Assembly: GCA_964460435.1 (NCBI GenBank)
Contig: CAYWRH010000109.1
Span: forward strand, 1-14,677
Source of the DNA: JAAZBV01 sp964460435
GTDB taxonomy: Bacteria > Desulfobacterota > DSM-4660 > Desulfatiglandales > HGW-15
Direction of reading: 5' to 3'
Length of the DNA: 14,677 nt
Positions 1 through 6,551 of the stretch are shown here, piece by piece. A program made the position numbers and the translations under genes. Under the pieces are notes generated by a model. It was not told where the DNA came from. It was given only the letters and a program-made list of their open reading frames with translations, and searched no databases. How positions within the stretch are numbered: position 1 is the stretch's first letter; each line of letters opens with the position of its first letter.

Positions 1-37
1 CTTATCAACCTGTAGAGGTTTGAATAAAATATTTTTT

Positions 38-111
38 ACCAAGGAGGACACGGAGAACACGGAATATAACTTAAAAGAAAAATCTCCGAGACCACCGTGT
101 CCTCCGTGGTT
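38..111. repeat. Head-to-head CACGGAG repeat, stem-loop downstream of gspI
   Basis: Positions 38-53 and 95-110 are inverted copies that match at 15 of 16 bases. Inside them 51-56 (cggaga) pairs with 83-88 (tctccg), so the whole 74 bases can fold into an interrupted hairpin. The unit belongs to the CACGGAG-type repeat seen again at 5459, 5585 and 11355. It lies 50 bases past the gspI stop and could end or stabilise the gsp transcript, but it has no adjacent T-run on the minus strand, so a terminator role is inference. Nothing else is seen in 1-160. Confidence 0.7.
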
Positions 112-160
112 AACTAAATAGATGTTTTTCATTCGTCACCAAATCTATGCGAAATAGTAT

Positions 161-559
161 TTATAAAAGCTTGTACAGCCTTATATCATATTGATAGACC
201 CTGTTTTCACCAAAATAGACATGCAGGTCTATCTGTTTAAAGCGGTCAGCATATTCTTCAAGCACATCAATGGAGGTGCTGTTGATCTCTACCTCCCAGG
301 TATAATCAGGGTAATCATCACCGAAATCCCCTGAGTCATTTGTGATGCTCTCTGTATCGGCGATCTCGATCTCGGCCATCTTGCCCTGTGCCAGAAATGC
401 AGCGGTTGTATAGAACTTTGCCTCGTTTGCAAGGCTAAGCCCCTGAGACTGTGATGCAAGGAGGGTTGTTAGCGCAATGCCTATCAGGGCAAGTGCAAAC
501 ATCACCTCCATGAGGCTGAAACCCCTGCTGCTAAATATCCTTTGCTTCAATATCTTCAA
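161..559 (-). CDS. gspI: Type II secretion minor pseudopilin GspI
   Basis: Minor pseudopilin of the type II secretion system, expected at the tip of the periplasmic pseudopilus with GspH, GspJ and GspK. The 132-residue product has the class III signal: a short basic leader, Gly13 as the prepilin-peptidase site, then Phe-Ser-Leu-Met-Glu with Glu at +5, and a hydrophobic helix (about residues 14-33). The rest is a small soluble domain, and the length is normal for GspI. The start is TTG; a second TTG at 548-550 is also possible because neither has a clear Shine-Dalgarno. It overlaps the gspH end by 29 bases, which points to translational coupling. Placing it as GspI rather than GspJ rests on its size and on the F-G-H-I order. 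No gspJ follows in the 160 bases left in the window. Confidence 0.88.
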   Translation of the reverse strand: MKILKQRIFSSRGFSLMEVMFALALIGIALTTLLASQSQGLSLANEAKFYTTAAFLAQGKMAEIEIADTESITNDSGDFGDDYPDYTWEVEINSTSIDVLEEYADRFKQIDLHVYFGENRVYQYDIRLYKLL

Positions 560-1085
560 AACTCAGATAATCCTCCATGATCTTAACCCTGCCAAGAAAG
601 GGCTCAAGCACAAGTGTAAATTTTCTATCCCCCTTGTCTCCAAGGTGTATGAGGGTATAGCCTGTGTATCCCTTTCTGCTGAACCTTATGCCTGGCTCAC
701 CATCTGTCTTTCTTTCTGATCCATGCTGATCTATATCAAGTATGCGCACATCCTCGGGCAGTGTTTTGGCCTGATCCTTTGCGGTCAGCAGCTCTGATTC
801 ATCCATCCCTGCCTTTTCATACCAGTATCTGCCCTTCTCAATATCAAAAAATAGGGTATGGTCCAGGTATTCGTTTACAGCTTCATCCCTTACCTTTTTT
901 ATTGTAGCAACAAGCGCCCTGGATGCTGTCTTCAGATTGTCATGCAGCAGGGCTTCACGCACAATCGGAACAGTAATAGACAGAAAAAGCCCTGCAAGGA
1001 ATATTACTATGGTTATCTCCAGCAGGGTAAAACCCTCTGCAAATGGCCTGGTTTTATTTCTGATCATCTTCCCAGCTTTTGACAT
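531..1085 (-). CDS. gspH: Type II secretion minor pseudopilin GspH
   Basis: Minor pseudopilin lying between gspG and gspI. The N-terminal methylation motif Glu-Gly|Phe-Thr-Leu-Leu-Glu is followed by a hydrophobic helix and a GspH/FimT-like soluble domain. An upstream ATG at 1127 would give 198 residues with a 32-residue leader. I prefer the ATG at 1083-1085 (184 residues), because GGAAGGAAG sits about 8 bases upstream and leaves an 18-residue leader ending Phe-Ala-Glu-Gly. A third ATG at 1065-1067 is also possible. With the chosen start it overlaps gspG by 32 bases and gspI by 29, so the three pseudopilin genes are tightly coupled. Sequence beyond the helix is poorly conserved in this family, so the H assignment depends on gene order. 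Confidence 0.87.
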   Translation of the reverse strand: MSKAGKMIRNKTRPFAEGFTLLEITIVIFLAGLFLSITVPIVREALLHDNLKTASRALVATIKKVRDEAVNEYLDHTLFFDIEKGRYWYEKAGMDESELLTAKDQAKTLPEDVRILDIDQHGSERKTDGEPGIRFSRKGYTGYTLIHLGDKGDRKFTLVLEPFLGRVKIMEDYLSFEDIEAKDI

Positions 1086-1500
1086 CCGCGTCGCTTCCTT
1101 CCCCTCCGGGCTCATTGTCATTTCCATATGATATTATGTCAAAATCCCCATTTTCGCCCGGCGAGAGGTATACATAATCATTTCCCCAGGGGTCCTTGGG
1201 TATCTTGCCAATATATCCGCCCTCTCTCCATTTTCTGGGGAGTTTTCCTGTTGTGGGTGGGGAGACAAGCGCCTGCAGCCCCTGGTCTGTGGTGGGGTAG
1301 ATGCCGTTATCAAGTTTATAAAGGTCAAGGGCAGTCCTGAATGTCTCGATCTGCACCTTTGCCTGGGTCCTTCTTGCCTCATCAGTCTGGCCTGTTACCT
1401 TGATGGCAACATAGCTAGCAAGGATGCCCAGGATGACTATTACAACCATTATCTCTATCAGGGAAAAGCCCTTTTCAGTATTTATTTTATTTGCAAACAT
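1054..1500 (-). CDS. gspG: Type II secretion major pseudopilin GspG
   Basis: Major subunit of the pseudopilus that pushes folded exoproteins through the outer-membrane secretin. The 148-residue product has a 10-residue leader, Gly11|Phe-Ser-Leu-Ile-Glu with Glu at +5 and a long hydrophobic helix. It then shows the GspG hallmarks: Tyr-Pro-Thr-Thr-Asp-Gln-Gly-Leu-Gln-Ala-Leu, Asp-Pro-Trp-Gly-Asn near residue 105, and the acidic, Gly-rich calcium loop (GGEG-SDAD) before Lys-Ser-Trp. AGGAGG lies about 6 bases before the ATG, the strongest ribosome site of the gsp genes, which fits the need for most copies. It starts 20 bases after gspF. Confidence 0.97.
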   Translation of the reverse strand: MFANKINTEKGFSLIEIMVVIVILGILASYVAIKVTGQTDEARRTQAKVQIETFRTALDLYKLDNGIYPTTDQGLQALVSPPTTGKLPRKWREGGYIGKIPKDPWGNDYVYLSPGENGDFDIISYGNDNEPGGEGSDADVKSWEDDQK

Positions 1501-1520
1501 ATATCCTCCTCTTGAATTTT

Positions 1521-2747
1521 CTAGTGAACTATCTGGCTCATCTCCATAATGGGGAGCAGGATGGAAAATGCAATAAACCCTACTATTACCGCCATGCCAA
1601 GGAGCATGAAGGGTTCAAGCATGGATGTCAGGGCCGAAACCTTTGATTCCACCTCACGCTCGTAAATATCTGCTATCTTGTTAAGCATCTTTTCAAGCTC
1701 CCCGCTGTGTTCGCCAACAGAGATCATCTGGACAACAACAGGGGGCATGAGCCTGTTTTTTGATAATGGCGCAGAAAGGGACTTTCCCTCCCTGATTTCA
1801 TCAATGGCATTATCAATGATCTCTGCCACAAGTACGTTGTTTACAACGTTGCGCACAATCTCAAGGGAGCTGATCAGTGTTACCCCGCTTTGAAGCAGGC
1901 TCCCGAGGGTTCGGGCAAACCTGGCTATTATCATCCTTTTTATGACCGAGCCGAACACAGGCATCCTTAATTTTATGTCATCCCACATGCGGGCAAATCT
2001 TTCTGTCCGTTTTGCATGTCTGAATATAAAACCGGCTGCAATAAAGAAGAGCAGTATCAGCCACCAGTATGATTTTAAAAAATTGCTGGTGCCTATAACA
2101 ATTATTGTGGGAAGAGGAAGGGCCTTTTCCATCTCATCAAACACGGCAACAAACTTTGGCACAACAAAGGTTACAAGTAAAAGCAGGGCAAGCACCCCTA
2201 TGCAGAGCATGATAACAGGGTAGACCATTGCGGCAATTACCTTGCCCTTTAATGCCTCCTGGTTTTCGCTGAAGTCGGCGAGCCTTTCAAGCACAAGGTC
2301 AAGGGAGCCGGATGCCTCACCCGCTGTCACCATGTTGATATATATCTGGGAAAAATATTTTGAATGGTGCTTAAGTGATGACGCAAAGCTGTTCCCCTCG
2401 TTTACAGATTCCTTTATCTGCGCAAGCACCTTTTTAAGGAGGGGGTTTACCTCCTGGGTGATTAAAAGATCAAGGGAAGAAACCAGGGGTATGCCTGCGC
2501 TCATCAGGGTCGCAAGCTGTCTTGTGATTGTTGATATATCCCCTGCCTTGATCCGCCTTAAGAGTGTATTGACAGATGTTGTCCCTGTGTGCTGCGATTT
2601 TATCTGTGATGATGATTCCTTGATAGTTACAGGAAAAAGATCAGAGCTCCTGAGCTTGTTCCTTGCAGTAAGCGGGCTATCGGCATCAATTATCCCCTTT
2701 GTCTGCTTTCCTTTGCTGTCCAGCGCTGAATATTCGTAAACAGGCAT
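1521..2747 (-). CDS. gspF: Type II secretion inner-membrane platform protein GspF
   Basis: Polytopic inner-membrane protein that links the cytoplasmic ATPase GspE to pseudopilus assembly. Its 408 residues match the family length. Two T2SSF repeats are visible: about 70-195 (with Leu-Met-Ser-Ala-Gly-Ile-Pro-Leu near 81-88) and about 272-400 (Leu-Leu-Gln-Ser-Gly-Val-Thr-Leu near 284-291). Each carries a Gly-Glu-x-Ser-Gly turn (143-147 and 345-349). Membrane segments are near 172-196, 227-243 and 377-401. It ends 20 bases before gspG and starts 24 bases after the receiver-PFK gene. The short gap upstream contains an exact TATAAT on the minus strand (2765-2770) but no matching -35 box, so readthrough from upstream is the simpler view. 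No gspE or gspD precedes it, so the gsp genes are split in this genome. Confidence 0.96.
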   Translation of the reverse strand: MPVYEYSALDSKGKQTKGIIDADSPLTARNKLRSSDLFPVTIKESSSQIKSQHTGTTSVNTLLRRIKAGDISTITRQLATLMSAGIPLVSSLDLLITQEVNPLLKKVLAQIKESVNEGNSFASSLKHHSKYFSQIYINMVTAGEASGSLDLVLERLADFSENQEALKGKVIAAMVYPVIMLCIGVLALLLLVTFVVPKFVAVFDEMEKALPLPTIIVIGTSNFLKSYWWLILLFFIAAGFIFRHAKRTERFARMWDDIKLRMPVFGSVIKRMIIARFARTLGSLLQSGVTLISSLEIVRNVVNNVLVAEIIDNAIDEIREGKSLSAPLSKNRLMPPVVVQMISVGEHSGELEKMLNKIADIYEREVESKVSALTSMLEPFMLLGMAVIVGFIAFSILLPIMEMSQIVH

Positions 2748-2771
2748 CTATTTATCCGTTATATATTATAC

Positions 2772-4241
2772 CTATCTTATCCCGGTCAGTCTGTTTGCAA
2801 GACCCTTAAGGTCTTCTTCCTTCATGTTGTCGGTTGAGATCTGGTTAAAGGGGATTGCATACTCCCTGCCCGACTGCACAGCAGGCATGAGCCTGGATGT
2901 GCCAGCCTTGAGATATGCCGCAACATTATAGGCCATCCTCTGCGCCAGCGATATATCCATGTTGTTGGGCGCTGCCCCCCTTATATCCCTTGAAAATGGC
3001 TCACAGACCACCCTCTTATTTATCTTTATCTTTGTGGCGAGCAATTCTTTATAAAAATACTCTGCAGCATTATCCTTTATCCCCTTTTCCTCCCTTTCAG
3101 CCTTTTTATAGCCCTCTGCGACCACGATAACGGCCTCTTCCCTTTTATTGAGCGCCTCTACCACCTCGGCGTGGTTTATCCTGCTGTTCGGGAGCACTGC
3201 CAGGTGAGCCCGCGACCCAAGGCATGAATGGAGTGCGTGAAATCCGCTGTTTGCCCCCATCATCTCTACAATATATACCCTTTTATGTGTCCTGGCATCC
3301 GCCATGTAACACCTGATCTTTTCAGCCCCTGCCTCAACGCCTGTGTGCTGGCCAATGCAGTCTGTGCCTGCAACATCACTGTCTATTGTTACGGGCACAA
3401 AGAAGACCTGTATGCAGGTCGGTATCAGGTTGCAGAGATCATATATCCCCTTGAATGTCCCGTTGCCGCCTATGGCAATAATGGCCTTAACATTCTTCCT
3501 CTTTATGGTGGCTGCCGCCTTTAGCTGAACTTCATGATTTTTAAAATCCTTGAAACGTTCGCTCCTGAGATATGCACCTCTCCATTCAGAAAGGGGGGCA
3601 GCATGAAATACACCTGGCAGGTGATCCAGTTTTTTGTACTTAATCGGGTCATACACAAGGCGAAGGAAGTTATCCGATTTATCCACGAGTGATTTGAACC
3701 CCTCCTTTGTGGCGTATACCTCTCTCCCCATCCCCTCAAGGTGATATGTAAGAAAGGCTGTTACAGGATTATATCCGGGAGCGCATCCCCCCTCCTGGAT
3801 AATAAGCACATCTATCTCGCTGAACATCCTCTTTGCCTCAATGATGGTGCTTTTAAGGAGCTGGGTTATCCTCTGTCCGACCTTAATCCTGGAGAGGAGT
3901 TCATCCTGGTTAATGGGCCTTACAAGATAGTCATCCACCCCTTCGTTCATGCACCTGATCTTGGCATCCTCGCTCTCTTCAGAGCTCACCATTATAAAGT
4001 ATATCCCCTCAAGGTCAGGGGTGGATTTGATCCTTCTGCACAGCTCAAGGCCATCCATTTTGGGCAGCGACAGGCCGCACAGGATGATATCGGGCGCCAG
4101 TTTTTTGAGTTTATTAAATACCTGGCCGGGGCTTGCCATCTGTTCAATGGAAAGATCGTTCCTTGATTTCAGGATTTTTATATATGATTCTCTGGTTGAT
4201 TTTTCATCATCTACGATCAGTATTCTGGTCTTTTCTTCCAT
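2772..4241 (-). CDS. Degenerate receiver domain fused to a phosphofructokinase-like domain
   Basis: Two-domain protein (residue numbers from an in-frame GTG at 4247). Residues 1-125 are a CheY-like receiver with the acidic pair Asp14-Asp15, but the phosphoacceptor position in the PDIILCG strand is Gly58 and the conserved Lys is Arg110. After a helical linker, 146-480 resemble group A phosphofructokinases: a GG-x-APG-x-N loop (153-160), GGNGT (260-264), Thr-Ile-Asp-Ser-Asp (287-291) holding the catalytic-base Asp289, Met-Met-Gly-Ala-Asn-Ser-Gly (329-335) and a C-terminal Arg-Gly region near 423. The usual GGDG has become GGNG, losing a metal-binding Asp; Gly263 is the ATP-type residue where PPi enzymes have Asp. 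The ATG at 4239-4241 is preferred because GGTGA lies 6 bases upstream. It heads the block with gspF. Whether it phosphorylates fructose-6-phosphate, or acts as a sensor or scaffold, cannot be told. Confidence 0.88.
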   Translation of the reverse strand: MEEKTRILIVDDEKSTRESYIKILKSRNDLSIEQMASPGQVFNKLKKLAPDIILCGLSLPKMDGLELCRRIKSTPDLEGIYFIMVSSEESEDAKIRCMNEGVDDYLVRPINQDELLSRIKVGQRITQLLKSTIIEAKRMFSEIDVLIIQEGGCAPGYNPVTAFLTYHLEGMGREVYATKEGFKSLVDKSDNFLRLVYDPIKYKKLDHLPGVFHAAPLSEWRGAYLRSERFKDFKNHEVQLKAAATIKRKNVKAIIAIGGNGTFKGIYDLCNLIPTCIQVFFVPVTIDSDVAGTDCIGQHTGVEAGAEKIRCYMADARTHKRVYIVEMMGANSGFHALHSCLGSRAHLAVLPNSRINHAEVVEALNKREEAVIVVAEGYKKAEREEKGIKDNAAEYFYKELLATKIKINKRVVCEPFSRDIRGAAPNNMDISLAQRMAYNVAAYLKAGTSRLMPAVQSGREYAIPFNQISTDNMKEEDLKGLANRLTGIR

Positions 4242-4395
4242 AGCCACTCACCCTTGAAAATAAAAAATCGATTATTCCCGCAGCAGGAAAAGAAGCAAAA
4301 CCTGCATGGGGCACCAAAATAATCCATAACACTCTATGAGATTGCTCAAAATGAAGCAAATAAATTGTGATATTCTAATACAAATTATGGTATTA

Positions 4396-4438
4396 ATGAA
4401 AGAAATAAATACGATTTGCTTTATCTGATTTCTTTCAT
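4396..4438. repeat. Inverted repeat, 11-base arms, in the divergent intergenic region
   Basis: 4396-4406 (atgaaagaaat) and 4428-4438 are perfect inverted copies with a 21-base loop. Allowing one bulged base extends the arms by about three more pairs. It lies between the divergent starts at 4241 and 4610 and could be a regulator site or a structured repeat. There is no direct evidence for either. Confidence 0.6.
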
Positions 4439-4546
4439 AATCCAAATCCTTATCGAAATCGGTTTTTCATCGAAATCGAATTTACTGCCGATTTGGATTT
4501 CGATTGCGATTTCGATGACGAATAAAATAATTATGTCGATTTCGAT
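4439..4546. repeat. Cluster of ATCGAAATCG / CGATTTCGAT repeats
   Basis: Four copies of a 10-base word occur in 95 bases: ATCGAAATCG at 4452-4461 and 4469-4478, and its reverse complement at 4507-4516 and 4537-4546. A separate 10-base inverted pair (aatccaaatc 4439-4448, gatttggatt 4490-4499) interleaves with them. The cluster can therefore form alternative hairpins. Together with the preceding inverted repeat it fills most of the roughly 370-base gap between the receiver-PFK gene and the hydrolase. The remaining part, 4248-4395, is AT-rich with nothing else recognisable. Confidence 0.75.
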
Positions 4547-4609
4547 TAAATGGTGGTTACGAGGTTCATCATCAGAAAGCACATTAAAAAAACAGGTGCA
4601 ATATTGTTT

Positions 4610-5458
4610 ATGCCTGTGAAGGGGAGATATCTCCTTTTATTTATCATAATTCTTGTTATGGCTTTTACGATCTTTTATGAAACAATAGAGGGCTGGTTCA
4701 TCTTTGCACCCCAGAAGGAGCTTGATTATTTGCCTTCAGATTTCGGGTTGAATTACCGTGATGTCTATCTCAATACCCCTGACGGGGTAAAGTTACACGG
4801 ATGGTATTTTAATCCTTACCCTGATAGGCCTGTAATACTCTTCTGCCACGGGAATGCGGGCAATATCTCTCACAGACTTGAATATATCAGTCTGCTGCTG
4901 GAGATGGGGGTTAATCTCTTTATCTTTGATTACAGGGGATACGGCAATAGCAGCGGGAGGCCGTCTGAAAAGGGGATCTATACCGATGCCCTGTGCGCCT
5001 ATGACTTTCTTGTTAACGGCGAAAGGATCAAGCCGGATGATATTATCCTCCTTGGCCGTTCACTGGGTGTGGCAGCCGCACTGGAGGTGGCTATAAATAG
5101 AAAGGCCCATGCCATTATTATTGAAAATGGGTTTCTTTCAGTGCGTCACATGGCAAAACAGATGGGCATCTTCATGATCATTGCGCCCCTTATCCCGCAA
5201 AATTACAACAGCCTTGAGAAGATTAAACGTGTAACCATACCAAAGCTTATCATGTGCAGCGAAAATGATGAGGTTGTGCCACCTTACATGGGGAGGCTGC
5301 TATTTGAGGCGGCAGCCGAACCAAGAGAATTTTATGAGATAAAGGGTGCAGGCCACAATGACACCCATGTTGCAGGGGGAAGGGAATATCAGAATATTTT
5401 AAGAAAATTTATATGGAAATCAGATATTGCAATAAGCAAATACAATAGAATTGATTAA
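4610..5458 (+). CDS. Membrane-anchored alpha/beta hydrolase (BEM46/ABHD13-like)
   Basis: Serine hydrolase of the alpha/beta fold, with unknown substrate. Numbering from an upstream in-frame ATG at 4550: a single hydrophobic segment (about 27-43) anchors the N-terminus, His100-Gly-Asn-Ala-Gly-Asn supplies the oxyanion loop, Gly-Arg-Ser171-Leu-Gly is the nucleophile elbow, and Asp240 and His269 (Gly-Ala-Gly-His) complete the triad. This is the pattern of the BEM46/ABHD13/YfhR group, which are membrane-attached esterase-like proteins. The ATG at 4610 is preferred because AGGTG lies upstream (spacing about 12). The 4550 ATG has no ribosome site and abuts the repeat cluster. It is the only rightward gene in the left two thirds of the window and stands alone between repeat-filled gaps. 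Confidence 0.9.
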   Translation: MPVKGRYLLLFIIILVMAFTIFYETIEGWFIFAPQKELDYLPSDFGLNYRDVYLNTPDGVKLHGWYFNPYPDRPVILFCHGNAGNISHRLEYISLLLEMGVNLFIFDYRGYGNSSGRPSEKGIYTDALCAYDFLVNGERIKPDDIILLGRSLGVAAALEVAINRKAHAIIIENGFLSVRHMAKQMGIFMIIAPLIPQNYNSLEKIKRVTIPKLIMCSENDEVVPPYMGRLLFEAAAEPREFYEIKGAGHNDTHVAGGREYQNILRKFIWKSDIAISKYNRID

Positions 5459-5491
5459 ACCACGGAGGACACGGAGGTCACGGAGAAAAGA
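5459..5491. repeat. CACGGAG-type intergenic repeat
   Basis: It begins at the hydrolase stop: three tandem near-copies of the 9-base unit CACGGAGGA/CACGGAGGT/CACGGAGAA, followed by an AT-rich tail. The same motif recurs at 38-111, 5585-5603 and 11355-11389. Confidence 0.75.
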
Positions 5492-5530
5492 TTTTTATTA
5501 TATATCAATAAATAATTTTTGTTTTTCCTA

Positions 5531-5557
5531 GCGCCCTTTGCGTCTTTGCGGTTCAAT
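5531..5557. repeat. CTTTGCG tandem intergenic repeat
   Basis: Two adjacent CTTTGCG units (gcgccCTTTGCGTCTTTGCGG). Low-complexity intergenic repeats of this type recur in many environmental bacterial genomes. It occurs once in this window. Confidence 0.6.
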
Positions 5558-5584
5558 TTTAGTCTGTCACTTCAACCATACAAG

Positions 5585-5603
5585 AATACGGAGAGCACGG
5601 AGT
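5585..5603. repeat. Short CACGGAG-type repeat copy
   Basis: A degenerate copy of the CACGGAG repeat, reading ATACGGAGAGCACGGAGTA, about 120 bases after the copy at 5459. Confidence 0.6.
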
Positions 5604-5639
5604 AAAACTTTATTTCTCCCTCTTATCGTTTTTACATTC

Positions 5640-5674
5640 AAAGTTCGACGTTCAAAGTTCGATGTTGGAAGTTC
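5640..5674. repeat. 14-base tandem repeat (AAAGTTCGAYGTTS)
   Basis: Two full 14-base units (5640-5653 and 5654-5667, 12 of 14 identical) and half of a third (5668-5674). Confidence 0.75.
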
Positions 5675-5683
5675 ATTTTTTTG

Positions 5684-5713
5684 CCCTGCGCCTAGAGCCC
5701 TGCGCCTTGCGCC
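5684..5713. repeat. CCCTGCGCCT tandem repeat
   Basis: CCCTGCGCCT occurs at 5684-5693 and 5698-5707, again with a 14-base period, followed by TGCGCC. It ends just before the proC stop codon. With the other units it fills the 259-base gap between the hydrolase and proC. No gene is seen in that gap. Confidence 0.7.
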
Positions 5714-5717
5714 TCTT

Positions 5718-6539
5718 TTACATCTTCTTCCCCAGTTCCGCTGATCTCTTTTTTGCTGCCTCTATGGTCCCCTCAAGGATATCCCCGATTTTGTTTTCAT
5801 CCATATATTTTAGCCCTGCCTCTGTTGTGCCGCCGGGGGAGGTGACCATTTTTCTTAACTCAGACAGTGGGGTGCCTGTTTTTTGAGCAAGCATGGCAGC
5901 GCCCGAGAATGTATTTATCACCATATCCCTTGCGGTCTCAGGGTCAAAACCCTGTGTTTGAGCTGCCGCTACAAAACACTCCATCAGCCGGAAGATAAAG
6001 CCGGGCCCGCTCCCTGATACAGCGGTAACCGCATCCATCATAGCCTCATCAACAGTAAATGCGATGCCCACTGCCCTCAGTATCTCAATCGCAATATTCA
6101 TCTGTTCCGGGGTAACAGCCCCTCCTGCTGCTATGGCGCTCACCCCCATCTGGACAAGGGCAGGGGTATTGGGCATTACCCTTATCACCGGAACATCAGC
6201 CCCAAGGATTGATTCAATGGCATTTATCCTGATGCCCGCAGCAATGGAGATGACCAGATGTTTTTTGTTTATGTGCCCTTTTAGCTCTTCCAATACCATC
6301 GCCATTACCTGTGGCTTTACTGAAAGGACTATGATATTGCATATGCCGCACAATTCCCTGTTGGATGAGATACCCTTTGCCTGATAAGAATTTTTGAGGG
6401 TCTGAAGTTTTTCAGGGTCAGTGTCAGATGCGAAGATCTGCTCCCCGCTGTAAATGCCGCTGGCAATAACCCCCTTTATCAGGGCATTCGCCATATTGCC
6501 TGCGCCTATAAAGCCAATTCTCTTTTCTTTAGAATTCAT
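5718..6539 (-). CDS. proC: Pyrroline-5-carboxylate reductase ProC
   Basis: Catalyses the last step of proline synthesis, reducing 1-pyrroline-5-carboxylate to L-proline with NAD(P)H in the cytoplasm. The 273 residues are the usual length. The N-terminal Rossmann loop Gly9-Phe-Ile-Gly-Ala-Gly-Asn-Met-Ala is clear, followed by Val-Lys-Pro (74-76), Arg-Val-Met-Pro-Asn-Thr-Pro (120-126), the substrate-site Val-Ser-Gly-Ser-Gly-Pro (174-179) and the signature Thr-Ser-Pro-Gly-Gly-Thr-Thr (233-239). GAGG sits 7 bases before the ATG. It is the last gene of the leftward operon, 12 bases after the Na/Pi transporter gene. No proA or proB is nearby, so its place here is probably incidental. Confidence 0.97.
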   Translation of the reverse strand: MNSKEKRIGFIGAGNMANALIKGVIASGIYSGEQIFASDTDPEKLQTLKNSYQAKGISSNRELCGICNIIVLSVKPQVMAMVLEELKGHINKKHLVISIAAGIRINAIESILGADVPVIRVMPNTPALVQMGVSAIAAGGAVTPEQMNIAIEILRAVGIAFTVDEAMMDAVTAVSGSGPGFIFRLMECFVAAAQTQGFDPETARDMVINTFSGAAMLAQKTGTPLSELRKMVTSPGGTTEAGLKYMDENKIGDILEGTIEAAKKRSAELGKKM

Positions 6540-6551
6540 GAATGCCTCATC

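Noticed and set aside
38..111. Rho-independent terminator of the gsp operon
   Set aside because: The stem is long and interrupted and no U-run follows on the minus strand. It is described only as a repeat hairpin.
1128..1382. ORFs on both strands over gspG, and similar ORFs over other genes
   Set aside because: They are shadow frames of strongly conserved genes, without ribosome sites or recognisable domains.
2765..2770. Exact TATAAT just before gspF on the minus strand
   Set aside because: No -35 box at 16-18 bases, and transcription would begin about 10 bases before the ATG. Readthrough from the upstream gene is simpler.
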